DNA of 64,000 nucleotides from positions 124,001 through 188,000 of the forward strand of contig JAUTDP010000014.1 in assembly GCA_033439795.1 (NCBI GenBank). Reading direction: 5' to 3'. Each line of letters starts with the position of its first letter. Position 1 is the stretch's first letter. Positions 22,410 through 34,645 of the stretch are shown here, one piece after another. The position numbers and the translations under genes are program-made. The notes below the pieces were generated by a model. It did no database searches. It was not told the origin of the DNA and saw only the letters and a program-made list of their open reading frames with translations. This stretch comes from Sordaria brevicollis (lineage: Eukaryota > Ascomycota > Sordariomycetes > Sordariales > Sordariaceae).

Positions 22410-23916
22410 TCAGGTTGTGGGAGTGTAGGTGGGAGTATTTATTTGTGGGTGGGAGGGGGAATTGGGTGAGGTTGAGGGTGGAGGGGGGAGGGCGGGGGAT
22501 CGTTGTTTTTCTCCGTATGTGGGGAGTCCTGAGGCTTGTTGATAGGGTAGTTGTGGTTGTGGTTGTGGTTGTTGGAGGTGGTGGCGAGGTGGGTGGTGGA
22601 GGTTGGAAGTATGTGTAGGGCTGGAGGTTGTGGTCAGTTGAGGGAAAACGGTCTTGCTGCTGCTGGCTGCGCTGTTGTGTCTTGTTGACTGCTGCTGGTG
22701 GTGCTGAAGTATGGACTTGTGTCTGAGTGACTCGGTAGAAGCCGTTGATTGCTTTGACCTCGGCCTCAAAGATTCCACGCTCGGTTTCGGAACCGGTACC
22801 CGAATCGCCGTGATAGCCACTCCCTGGCGCGACCGAATGATAGCCTGGTCATGGCTCAACCTCGCAAGCCGTTTTGCTTCCTCTCGTCCGCCCTTAAAGA
22901 ACTCGAGCAAATCTTGCAATTTCCCCGGAGCTTCACCTTCCAAAAACCCCTGCGCGTGTCCCGTCGCCTGCGCGTCCCATCCCAAGATCGGCTGGTGGTC
23001 GCGTATCAAGTGCCCATACATCCTCGCAAACAACTCCTTCCAAGCCTGGCTGACCACCGGCTGGTGAAGCAAGCCATAGATAACCAGGGAGTGATTCCAG
23101 TGGCTCTTGTTGCATCCGTCCTCGTAGTGCCGCGCCACGTGGTCGAAATACCGGTCCCGGGCCCCCATGAATGCACCGCAGAATCCGCAAGCCCAAGCCG
23201 TCCTCCGCTGCGTGTACCGCACCACCTGCTCGGCGTGCGGACAGGTCGTGCATCCGTGCGCGTTCTTATGATGCTGATTAAACGTGTTGGCGCCCCAGAA
23301 GACGCTGTTGCAGTCCGGGCAGGGGTACCGCTTGTGTCGCTCGTGAAACTCGTCTTCGTGCCTCTTCCAGTCGAACTTGCGCTGGAAACTGACGTTGCAG
23401 AATGTGCACCAGTAAGGACCCTGTGGCTTTGAGGCACCTCGGTTGCTGGTTTTCGATAATGATCCTCCTGGGACTGATAGTGCCGCCTTGAGTGATGGTG
23501 AAGTGGTAGCAGTCGACGAGTCGTACATGTTCTGTGATGAGACTGAGCTGGTCGTGGTTGCCACGGATAAAATGCTTGCTGCCCTGCCTGATGACCCTGA
23601 GCTGGTAGTCGATACCGAGTTGTGACGGCTCATGTCGTTCATTGTTGAAGTGTGCTGCTCCCGTGTTGTGAAAAGGGAAGAAGTGTTGTGTGTCATCATG
23701 GTCGAAGGGACACCTAGTATAGTGTCAGTTGAGGGCTACTTTACTGTTGAAGAGCGGAGCGAAACACACACCCTCGCTAGAGGCCTTATTATAACCCTCC
23801 AAGATAGCGGATAGTAGCTCGTCGCGCGAGATCCCGGATTTAGTCAGGGCGTCAATATGTAGTCGAGCCGCGGCCAGACTGTTGGTTGATGATGCACGGG
23901 GATAAGCAGTATCCAT
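22410..23916 (-). CDS. C2H2 zinc-finger protein, probable DNA-binding regulator
   Basis: Two exons, 23916-23772 and 23713-22410, 482 residues, with a 58 bp intron (donor GTGTGT, acceptor ACTAG). Order: a short helical N-terminus (RLHIDALTKSGISRDELLSAILEGYN), a Ser/Thr-rich linker, then zinc-finger motifs: WCTFCNVSFQRKFDWKRHEDEFH (C2H2), YPCPDCNSVFWGANTFNQHHKNAH (C2H2), and WACGFCGAFMGARDRYFDHVARHYEDG. After that comes a region with GHLIRDHQPILGWDAQ and LQDLLEFFKGG, then a Pro/Gln/His-rich low-complexity tail. This layout is seen in many fungal C2H2 regulators; no specific target is known. The tail may be truncated by a frameshift, since a downstream frame continues with coding character. Confidence 0.85.
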
Positions 23917-24434
23917 TGCTTATGTTCGAATGGCTGAAGAAATTGAACTGCTGGACCTGCCAGAAACGAAACGCCGCGTGTTGTCGATCAGAAACGAGTG
24001 GAATGGACCACTGTAAGAAGTGGTTGATGTGCCGGTGTGTGTGTTTCGAGATGAAAATAGGGCCTGCCACGACCATGAAAACGATCACCACACAGACATA
24101 ACGCAAGAGACAATATTAGAAAAAGAAGGTTCGGCAGTCAAGCGCAGGCGCTTGATCTGGGCGGCGCGGGAAGGGAAAGGATGGGAAGGAGGGGGGATAA
24201 GCAAGAGGTTATACCCCCTTGTTGGTAGCACAAGTAGAAAAGTTAATAAGAGGGACGCGAAAGCAATGGAACGCTGCGGCAAAGATAGGGTACCAAGCAG
24301 GGGTTGGTAAGGTGGTGAAGAATGTGGGATAGGATGGGGAGATGATGGGAAGATGGGGGAAGGACAGGGGAGCAGGAAATGATCAGATAGCCGGGGAAGG
24401 GTAACAGGACCCCGTCACGTAAAAAGCGAAAACG

Positions 24435-24503
<69 letters not shown>

Positions 24504-26761
24504 GAAGAAAAGCGCGAAGCAGGCAACCAGAGAGATTCCTGTAAAGAGGTAATTAGAAAGAGGGTGCAATCTCCATGAGACAGTCCGGCGAATTGGAGGC
24601 TTGGCCTGAACGGAAAGAAAGTGAGACGGCGGCGCGCCCCATTCACGCATATTCCGGGTTTCTCAAGCACGCTCTTTTCCATGGTCCCGTCCATCATTAA
24701 CTATCACGTCCATCCATTGCTGAATTGGATTGGATCGATGTGACTCGCCGCTTGAACTTTCGGGTGAAGAGCCTGCCCAAAGATAGCATAGAAGCATGTA
24801 TGTCAGAAATCGTCGGCGTCATGTCAGCAATTAACATGAAAACGAAGACGGACGGGAACTGACTTCCTGCGCACACTCGCACACATTTCGTTCCAACAAG
24901 ACTCCTGCGAAAACGGGTAAAACGGGTCGAACAGCCGGGGAACTGGAAATGATTATCGTTCAGTCTCACCTCCTCGGGTTAGAAAGAAGCCTTGTTGCCT
25001 TGTGTGCTGCGGGCGGGTTCGAGGTGTGATGTGATTGACGGGTGGGATGTGTGTGTTTCCAAAGTTGCAAGAGATCAACGAAACACACTCGACAAACAAC
25101 CACACATCTCCCGTTCGTCCTCACAAGGCATACAGATCATCGTATATCTGGTGGTGTGTCAGGATCACAAGGCGTCGAGAGGCCTGCGCATCTTGAGTGG
25201 TCGATCAGAAGCCGAAGGTTTAATGCAGGCCATTAACAAATCGATCCAGACCGACGGGATTTGGAGAACGAAAGAGGAAAAGAGGTTGAGGAAGATTGCA
25301 GAAGACATTCTCAGTTCCCTCCGCTCGGCAAGGGTTGGATCCAGCACTTTGGAGAGGAACGAAGAGTGGAAGGGAGGGAGAGGCGTGGTAGGGATTAAAG
25401 AACGCCTCTCTACGTTGCGATTGGTCAGTCGTGGTAGCTTCCAAGAGGTTGCAAGGGGAAGCGGATCTCTGCAAGGCGTCAGCTTGTTTCAAAACATTCA
25501 CTCTTTTTGCAGGGTTACCGTAGAAATGGACCCCTTTCCCTAGGCGACCAACCATCATTTTCAAATGCATGCCGCCCCTGAGAAGTTCCGACATCCTGTT
25601 GGTCGAATGTTTGGTTCCCTTTTTTTAACTTTAATGTGGCCTTTTCTTCGCTGTCACCGTCTCATCTGTCCCTGGAGTTGAGAATGTGCGACACATCGCT
25701 CGCAAAAAGTGGATTGAAGTTGATATTAACATCTCTATCAGATGTTCAATTTAGACCAAGCATGTATTCAGCAGCTTGGTAGGTATCATTAATGTGAAGA
25801 AACCATGCCGCGGTAGACGCGCTTACAACTTCTTGCACATCATTACCTCTATGACCAAATGCAACTCTCATCACCGCAGGACACTGATTTACCAGCGGTT
25901 AGAAGTGGATATCATCTCTTTAAACTTTCCCTTATACTCTCTTTCTTTCCCTTGCCTTGATGCTGATCAACAACAATATGAGTGTATGTATGTACGATTT
26001 CTTCGCGTGCCTATGACGACACGGGGGGTATCGAATCCAAGTCTCCTAGGTAAGACGAGAACACCCTACGCTTCCAACTTTCCAAACTCTCCGTGTCTAT
26101 AACCCCCAAGAGAGAGAGCCCAGCTGTAAAGCGTTTGTGCCCCCAAACCTCAAACTCCCGTCTTCTCTTTACATGACGCAAGTTTGTACACACATTTGTG
26201 AATTCCACACACGTGTTTGACTTTTGGCGTCTTTCCACGCCTTCCCCCTTGTGCGCTGTATGCGTAGTTATGTCCAACACCTCTCGATGCAAATCCTCAA
26301 ACTTATACTCCCAGCCTCTCTCTAGGATATCGTAGGTTGCTCCCTTGGCAATTGTGATACAGCACGATAATCTTTTCGATACCGCGACACAAAATTCTGA
26401 GCCTCACTATTTTTCTTCGCTGCTGCTCCTTCCCGTTTCTCCCTCCCGTTCGTTTGAGTTTCTCGGTGCCTCTCTGAGCGCGGAGCCTTTCTGTTGTAAG
26501 ATTGTGAGATTGTGTCATGGACAAACCATCTGAAACACAACCTTTTCTCCGACAATTCTTTTTTTGCCATCCCTCCCCGGCAATTGGCCATGGTCTTCTG
26601 TCTGGACCGCGCAGCGTTATTCTTGCTTTTCAAATGCCTTTCTTCAGCCGCTGAAAACCCTTAAACACCACTCCCCAGACCAATGCGGGCAAGCATCACC
26701 CGCTTGGGTAGGAAATTTGCTCAAGCCACCCATCCCCGATCGGAAGCTGAACTTCACAACT
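23917..26761. other. Intergenic, promoter of the zinc-finger gene and 3' region of the Zn2Cys6 gene
   Basis: A 2.8 kb stretch. Besides the GA microsatellite I see no coding signal; the open frames near 24992-25594 lack motifs and lie on both strands over one another. No RNA gene was recognised. Confidence 0.45.
24441..24502. repeat. (GA)31 microsatellite
   Basis: Thirty-one uninterrupted GA units about 525 bases upstream of the zinc-finger ATG (CT on that gene's sense strand). It may lie in that gene's promoter or 5' leader. Confidence 0.97.
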
Positions 26762-29700
26762 CTACATCAGTTCAAACCCCGCCTCCAACAACTCCGGCCC
26801 CGTCGGCAGCATCGGACGGCCTTGCATCGGAAACGGCCAAAACAAAGGATTATCCGTCGCATTGGCCGTATGCTTGATATTGCCCGGCTGAACTTCCACG
26901 CGCTTCGCCGAGCCGTGCCCGGACTCTACTCCTTCTCCCCACTTGCAGTCGATGTCGTCCTCGGAAATGTTGGGTGCAAAGAAATTGAGGCTGGTCGTAA
27001 CCGGTCGGGTGGTCTGGTAGCGATCGATCGTAACTTGTTGCTGCCCGGGCTCTCCCCCTGTCGTCTTGATGTCCACATCGATATTCCACTTCTTGGCCAA
27101 ATACTTCAATATGTTGAGCGCTTGTTCGGCAAAGTGATGACATGGCGTCATCTCCGTTAGGTCGGCAATTCCTCGACTAATGGCTTCGGCTACGCGGGGG
27201 TCAAGGCTAGGGTGAGATTGTTGACTCGGTCCTCCTTGATCTTCGCCTCCAGCTGGGTCTGCCGGTACTGTGGCCGTGGCCCCGATGGCGAGGTGCATGA
27301 TCGAAGACGTGAGTACAAAGTATGGGACGAATGACGGCGTTCGTCTCAGCGTATATAGTTGCGAGTACGAGCGCAATAACCCGGATATTGCATCGGCGGC
27401 CTGTACACACACATCGCGCGGAGAAATACTCGATCCAACGATGCGTAGTTTGATCAGTGGTCGAAACAGTAAAAGGATTGCATAGTGGTAATACATGCTA
27501 TGCCCAGAGTTAGAACACGTGTCCCAGATTATTTAACACACTCGAGACCATCGAACTTACTGCGCAAACAGCACAGCGGGGGTGAAGTTGTGTCCAAGCC
27601 GCAACACCTCCGGTATCCTATCATACCAATTCAAATATAGTGTGTAAATCTTGAGCAAATCTCTGCTAGTAAGTGGCCTTCCCGGCGAGTGAAGAATGTA
27701 TAGCGACTGGTGAACAAGCTCGCTCAGCTCGCAGAAACATTTGTACACCGACCGAACGTTAGATGGTTGTTCGCACGACTGGCGCAGAGGAGCGCCTGAA
27801 CATTTTGTCAGATTACCTTCTCGTATAACATCAAAAAAAGATCGATTCTTACCATCGTCTGTATAAGGGATCCAGAGCGAGGCCTCAATGTCATCAATGA
27901 TAGCCGGCTTCGGAGGCAGTTGCGGGAAACACGAGCACTGGGGGAGCGAGCCAGTGGCCAACGACCAAGCGCTGTCACAATTTCACCATTAGACCCAAGC
28001 CGTGTGGCCATCAAGCGGAGTGTACTGGACTTACTGGTCGAGCGCAAAAGCACCCCAAAAGGTGGCTGCTTGAACGGCGCTTTCATCGTCGTCCTTGCCG
28101 TCGTCCTGAACCCGATGCAGTCCCATTTCTATCGCCAGTCGAATACTCTGTCCGGCGTAGTACCAACTCTCCGAGTCACGACCACAGCTTGCCTCTCTGA
28201 TGGACATGATACCCAAAGCCTGGATCGTGGTCAACGTATGATGGTTTTCTTCTTGGTAAAACAGCCGCTGGCATTCCTTGAAGAAGTGATCACCCGACGA
28301 GTACGGATCGTTTGGGTTAGCACGGGTATTAGGCTGACTCGAAAACCGGCAGCCCAATGCTAGGAGCGCATTCACCAAAAGGGAGGAGCAAAAGCGTGGC
28401 CGCCCGTCCATAAAGTCCTTGAGGAAATGCTCCTTGCTGAGGGATGCAAACGTGGGGTACTCCCAGCAGAAATAGAGGGCCAACAGGTGTTGAACCAGAC
28501 CATTGTCCGAAGTGATAGTTGTCCACGTAGTTGCAGGTGCCCGAGAATTTGGTAGCTCGGTCGCGAGTACCTGGTCAAGGCCGTGAAACCGCCGGCCTCC
28601 CCCCGAGTTAACGTGTGTTTGGGCTTCAGTCCAGGACTCCCCCTTGGCTGCTGCGACTGCGCTTGCTGACCACTTTCCGAGCCCCAGCTCACGTGCTCTG
28701 ATAGCGAATTGCTGCGCACCGTCCGAGAATGGGAGGAGAACTGGGCGCTCCAGGGACTGTGAGGAGGCTCGGGCTCATGTCGGATAGCGCGTGGAAGATG
28801 GCCTGCCTGGCCTGGGGTTTGTTGGTACGGACTCGGCTGGTACTGGTTCGGCTGAAACTGGCCCAGCTGAGGCGGACTCGTAGGGAGCTGGCTAAAATGC
28901 TGGTTCGGATACTGGCTGGTGTACTGGTTTCCTGGCAGCTGTTGAGCTGGAAACCGGCCAATGGAAGCCAAACTTGGAATGGTACCGCTATAACCCCCAG
29001 ATACAGATGGGTCGCCCGAGAAGTTGAAAACACCCGGAGCTGAGCCGACTAACAGATCGATGGAGGGAAGTGTGCCGCCACCCGAAGGAAGTGTCCCGTC
29101 CAGCCACGAGGATATCATATCAACGCTCTGGCCATTGCGCAGACGTTGTAACACCTCGTCCCATTTATCCGTCCGTCGGAGGGCGGTAATGACATGGTCG
29201 TTATTCCGCTGCTGGCGCTTCAGCTGCTCGATCTCGTTTCGAAGGGTATCTTTCGACTGGCGGACGGGAACCTCGTATTTACATTCGGTGTTCTGAAATT
29301 TACACCGGCCACAAGGGTCTTGGCCATCACACTACGTAGGAGACGTGAGGAAGTTAGCCAATGGCCGCCAAAGGGCATAGCATCTATTGTGTAATAGATC
29401 GGGGAGCTCAGAAACCGAGGGCCGGTTAAAACAAACACACCTTTGCGCGCTTCTTTCGACACTCGGTGCAAGCAGTTGGAGTGACAAGTCCGAGGCCTCT
29501 TTTGCGTTTCGAGACACCCTGTGTGGCTGACGGCGGACCCGTGGGAGCACCCGTAGGCGGACCGGTTGGCGGACCGGAGGAAGAGGTGGAGGGCGTGGGA
29601 TGAGATGCGGGTTGAGAGGCGGAAGCAGAGGCAGGACGGTTTCCGCCGGCTGTAGTGGAGGGGGCGGGCGATATCGCAGGTAAGACCGGGCGGCTTCCGC

Positions 29701-29791
29701 TCGCGCTTGGGGTGCCTCCTCCTGCTCCTCCTGCTCCTCCTCCTCCCGTGTCCATTGGATCCATCTCTCGAGGCGGCCGTCCTTTGTTCAA
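26762..29791 (-). CDS. Zn2Cys6 fungal-specific transcription factor (nit-4/nirA-like family)
   Basis: Six exons: 29791-29441, 29331-28693, 28570-28035, 27971-27853, 27795-27561 and 27497-26762, 871 residues; all phases fit. A Pro/Ser/Gly-rich N-terminus leads to a binuclear zinc cluster at residues 108-134 with exact C-x2-C-x6-C-x5-C-x2-C-x6-C spacing, preceded by KRKRG and followed by VPVRQSKDTLRNEIEQLKRQQ, a linker and coiled-coil dimer helix. After a Gln/Pro-rich linker comes the fungal transcription factor domain: LYFCWEYPTFASLSKEHFL, CGRDSESWYYAGQSIRLAIEMGLH, DHAWSLATGSLP and DIEASLWIPYTD. The cluster and downstream motifs resemble proteins annotated nit-4- or nirA-like; this is probably not the true nitrate regulator. 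The third intron-exon border (28571-28692) is the least certain. A start at 29764 is equally possible. Confidence 0.88.
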
Positions 29792-32344
29792 ACACCGCGC
29801 ACCGAACGGTAAACTTTGGAGACGATCCGGTCAACGCGCACCAACATGCTGTGCTGAAGGACCAAGGACGACTGTCGAACGATGGGGACAGGGGCGACGC
29901 AAGGTGAAGAAGGGTGCGTTCGGTCGGACGGTAGGCACTTTTTTTCCGAGGGAACGGAACAGGGAGGAGAGAGATGGGTTGAAGCTGGAGATATGCGTGA
30001 ATATTCAAGAGCTACCAATGTATGCGTGTGTATGGCTTCTTAGATAGGACCGGGGACATAAAAGTCATTGACTGCCACAAGGGCCTGGGTCGCGACAGGG
30101 ATGATAGTGATATTACGTCGATTCGTCAACGACATGGCAATGCAGGTTGCAAAGGTGCTCGTCGAGACAGCTCCATGCCTTTCGATGAGTGGGGACTGGA
30201 GTCTAGCACCTAGAGACGGGAATCTGGAGGCATCGGCGATCAAGGAATTGGACGTGTTGGCTAGCACAGGGAGGGAAAAGAACAGGAGATCCAGTTGTAT
30301 TAAAAGCTAGAAAGAAAATTGATAGGAAAGGAAACGGCATGGGGAAACGCGCCCGGATGATGTTTTTGAAAAAGGCGTGAAGAGCTGTCCCTGTAGTACC
30401 TAGGTATATTGGAAGCTTTGGAGCTTGGGATCATACCTCTAGGGAAATAAAAAATGGTTGTAGTAGTGACGAAACTGATGAGCTAACTTCCCCATACCTC
30501 TTTTTCTTTAACCGCGAATCACGGAACCCCAATGGCAATTTGCCCATGGGGTACAAGAATCGGCCGAGACCAAGATAGTCGGGTGCTCTTGCTCTTGCGA
30601 CAATGTCGCGATGCTGTTCCCAGCTGAGGCTGTCCAGGTCCTGATAGACTCCGGACAAAGATGTTCTAGGAATTCAACCGAGGAGTGCAACAAGGGAATT
30701 GATGAATGGTGAGATCGGGAAACGGCGTGCCGGGGCGAGCGTGGGTGGTGCCTGGCGAATCCCGTTGCTGGAAGCTCCCGTCGCGAGATGGGGAAACAAC
30801 AAAGGGAAGTTGGAGAAGTCATTCAAGAACTTGAACCACTTGAACGTGATGGGGAAACTTCTATCCAATCAAGATCTCGAATTCTGTGAGGACCTTCGCG
30901 GTCTTATCCACCGGCCGGTCCACGAAGTGGGGCCATCAACCAAACCTCAACCCACACGGCAAGAAGCAGGGGAAGTCGGATTGAGGAGACAAGGGGTCTT
31001 GGCACCACTTGCACCCCCCTTGCAAATATTCCGAGCTTCACATTACGGGGCCACCACAAACAGGCATCGAAGTGTAGATTTGGCAAGTATTAGCGAGGAG
31101 TTGACATTACCGTCTCTTAAAGTCAACTCATTACGAGATATCGGGTAAGAACTGCTGAACTGGCGGGGAGAGCATTGTGAGGAACCCGGTTACCGTATAC
31201 GATCCTTAAAGGGTTCCTTCCATTGTCAAGGATCAAAGAGCATGATCGTCAAGTCTTCGCCCTCTTCAGCTTTGTTACTATTGGTTAACAAAGCTGATTT
31301 ACACGGCAAAGAGTACAGTAGGGACCATAACCTTCACAGATCCATCGGCCAGGTATATATCTTCCCACATAAAAGCAACGGATTTACAAAGCCAACTTCA
31401 GGCATATGTACATACAAATCTCAGATCCGACACCGAGCACCTGAAATCTGAATTGTCATCTCCCAACCCGCCCTGCTGCCCCGTGTTTGTATGCCATGTA
31501 GTGTCCTGTGTCCGTTTAGTTCGGCTTCCAGAATTAGTTTCTTGTGGACGTGGTGGATGGACCCTGGAAAAGTGATATCTCCACTGACGTCACACTGGAC
31601 ACAAAAAAAGGTCGGAACCGAAGTTGGAGAAAGACAAAGATGTCAAAGAAAACTTGTGGGGAGTGAGGCTCTTTTGGCGTCAATGTCCAATATCAAACGC
31701 ATTTATCCTCAAGATATTTCGAGGAGCAAGAAGCCTATTATGGTAACGGTTCTTAATATGATGAGTGCAATTGGCTCTGATGTAAACACTTTTCGTCCTC
31801 CACCTCATCTTTGACAGTGCTTTCAACTTCTTACATAGCTAACAGTCTCTATTCGCCACCTCCTCAACGTCCATCAATTGAACACGCGTACACAATTGGC
31901 AACCTGTCAACCAAGAAAAAAAGAACCATGATGGAATACACGTGCCAGGAACGTGCCATTTCGATGTACGGCATCTTGGGCCTGGTTCGTTGCTGATCTG
32001 GGTGATCTACACGTTTCACGAGCTGAGGTGTGGGGTTGGGGTAACCTCACTTCCTTATTGGTAGCACATCATGGTATATCAGAGTCGATGAACGACAAAT
32101 GTTGACTTCATCGATTCTGATAATCTCAACTCATCCTGAAAAACTTTATGACAGAACTTCGTGATCACTTCTAGTTCACTCTTTCTTAAGGACAAAGGAC
32201 TGGGGAACATGCACGTTCGTCATCTGTAGTGGTTAAGAGGAGTAAAATGACAATATTGTCGCATCTTGCTTAAACATATGGTGACATGTATTCCTAAAAG
32301 TGCCCAGCATACAATCACTCCTACTTGTAAACCCACACACCACC
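29792..32344. other. Intergenic between two minus-strand genes
   Basis: The first part is the promoter of the Zn2Cys6 gene; the end is the 3' region of the Brl1-like gene. No coding or RNA feature was recognised. Confidence 0.45.
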
Positions 32345-33918
32345 CTAGACTCTTCTTCTTTCTCCCTTGCTCGGACTTCTTCGTGGAGTTCGCGGAGGCA
32401 GCATCATCCTCACATCGGGCGAGTTGTCAGTGTCGGTCGCATCGTCAAAGAACTGCGGACGAGCTCGCCTCGGCGTCTCAATGGGCGCAAAGATGTACGC
32501 CTGTTGTGGATTATGAAACGCTGGAGTGCTGAAAATCGGATGAACCGGAGTCGGCGGAGGCGCTGCTACCGGTACTGGTTCGGCGTGTTTCCGGGGAGAG
32601 GACGGTCTCAATGCTCCAGACTCGCGCAGAGAGCCGAATCCTACATTGGTGCCAATGATGGCGACCAGGAATGCTGACAAAATGAAGCCCTTTTCATGAA
32701 TGTTAGTATTGAGTCCAAACATGCAAGTGAATGAGTATATCCAACTTACCCAGGTCTTGTAGGATATGATGGTGAAGAACTCGTTCAAAATCTCAGCCAT
32801 ATTCCTTGCTGAGATTTGGGTCATCATCACGGTCGACGGGTCCTGGTTCATGCACGCTTCCCATTCGTTGCAGGGCAACTCCAAAGCCGGCGCCCGGTTT
32901 AACTTGGGCGCGCAAAGGTTCTTGTGGTAATTGCTTGTACATTGCGATATCTCGTGCATCAAATTTGACCGGGCCTTGTCGGCGGCACGCGCAAGATCGT
33001 TACGTACAGCCATCACACAGCTGAAGACCGCGAAAAGGACCACGCCAATCAGAAACATGTTGATGACGAACTGTAGCCATCTCGAGAGAACCGCCGGCGC
33101 AGCTGGGTATTTACTGACGGTGTCGAGGAAACTGGTTAGCCAGCCAGGATTTGCGTTCTTGTCAGTTGATGATCGCCTCCTTCCCGGTCGCACACCCTCC
33201 TCCCAATCACTATCAGATTCGTCGGACGCATGGTCGAGGCGAGATCGTACGCTCCCTACGTCTCGGTCGCCGCGCAGGCGCTTTCGCTTTCTCACTTGCC
33301 GAGCACTTGACGATCCCTTCCCCAACTGATTATAGGCCCTCATGAACAGGGTCTTGCCCGCTGGTTGTGGTGTATAGGCGCCCGAAGGAATCTTGAAACT
33401 ATCATCGAACGAACCATCCGGAGTGTACGGCGGAATTTCGGATATGTCTGTCCTGGCGGGACTCGCCTCCAAAGACGGATCTAACGTCGGCTCATCGGGC
33501 TGCTTTTGAGGTGTATGTGGGGTCTGAGGATTCGTCGTGAAGGCGGGATTTTGGAACTGTGGTGCAGTCGGCTTGTTGTGTAGTTGCGGGTTGAAGGATG
33601 TATTAGGAGGTTTAAGGGTATCTCGATGCTCGTTGACGAGGTTGCTTCGGGCGGCAGGTGTCGTAGCTCCGAACGTGGGATTGCTAGTCGTTGATGGCGG
33701 GGATTTGAATGTAGCTGTCGGCGCAACAACGTCCTGTCAGCAAGCGGCTACTGGAAATGTCGGCGAGTGTAGATTGCTTCGCGTAATGTAGAGGGGTACG
33801 GCTTACATAGTTGTTGATTCTGGTTTGTCACGAAAGAAGCAAATGGGCTCGTATGGTCCACGGGCGGTTTGCCGCTGAACTCCCATTCCATCGGCGACTC
33901 GTTTCCTCGGCGTTCCAT
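32345..33918 (-). CDS. Brr6/Brl1-type nuclear-envelope protein
   Basis: Brr6/Brl1 proteins sit in the nuclear envelope and help nuclear pore assembly and membrane lipid balance. Three exons: 33918-33807, 33714-32750 and 32689-32345, 473 residues. The N-terminal half is hydrophilic with an Arg/Lys block (RKRKRLRGDRD). The conserved domain has a first membrane helix (LQFVINMFLIGVVLFAVFSCV), a lumenal segment with four Cys (CTSNYHKNLC ... LPCNEWEACM), the motif MAEILNEFFTIISYKT, and a second helix (FILSAFLVAIIGTNVGFG). The tail is Pro-rich. The 60 bp second intron has GTAAGT and CTAAC signals but is in frame without a stop. The first junction joins to STFKSPPSTTSNPTFG, with a CTGAC branch site about 20 bases before the acceptor. 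Confidence 0.9.
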
Positions 33919-34645
33919 GTTGGCGGGCAGTCGACGTGTGTGTCGATGTTGATGCGTTAGGAAGCTCACATTTGCTTTGAGGGGTTGATGGGTGGATGGA
34001 AGTTTTATGGTAGAGAGTAGGAGGGCGGGACGACGTCAGATGGTGCTCAAGTTAGGTTTCCGGGGACACAGCTTTCAAAGTTTAGGGATCGTGAGGAAGT
34101 TGCCCAGGATAAAGTTCGGTCGTCGGTGGCAACGGCGCGCCAAAGTAAACACTGGAATTCAGTCCCAAATAATTCGGCCCCAGTCGTGACCGTCTTCTGC
34201 TCCCTGGCTTCTGCTGCGTGCCTGCATCCTCCAGTCTGCAGGGCAGAAAGTTTTGGGTGGAGTGCTGGGGCTGAGTGTCTTTAAGTGACCTTCTAAGGAC
34301 ACCCTATAGCGTGTAAAGCCACCCCGTGCAACCACTGACGCTCTCACCGTGACTGCAGTGACCGTACGACGCCCGGCGCGATAGAATTGCTCGTGGCCAA
34401 ACAGCGCACAGACCAAGCGGCCAGCCAGTTGCCTTGTCTGGGAGGCCGAATGGATTGAGAGTTTGAACATTTGCTCATCTTCTCAAACAACTAAACCACC
34501 CTTCAAAATCAGATTTTTCTGAACCATTGACTCGTCTTCTTTTTCATCACGAGCATCAGCGTTCACGATAAAAGCCCGCCCTTAAAATTCACAAACGAAT
34601 CATTCTGGTTGAACCATCGAGTCAGCACCCATTATCGCAACAGCC
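33919..34645. promoter_or_regulatory. Bidirectional promoter of the Brl1-like and IWS1 genes
   Basis: A 727 bp divergent spacer between the two ATGs. It must carry both promoters; no specific factor sites are claimed. Confidence 0.6.

Noticed and set aside
24992..25543. 183-residue plus-strand frame
   Set aside because: No motif, no splice context, and overlapped by an equally long minus-strand frame.
29220..30008. 262-residue minus-strand frame overlapping the Zn2Cys6 first exon
   Set aside because: It is out of frame with the zinc cluster and has no recognisable domain.
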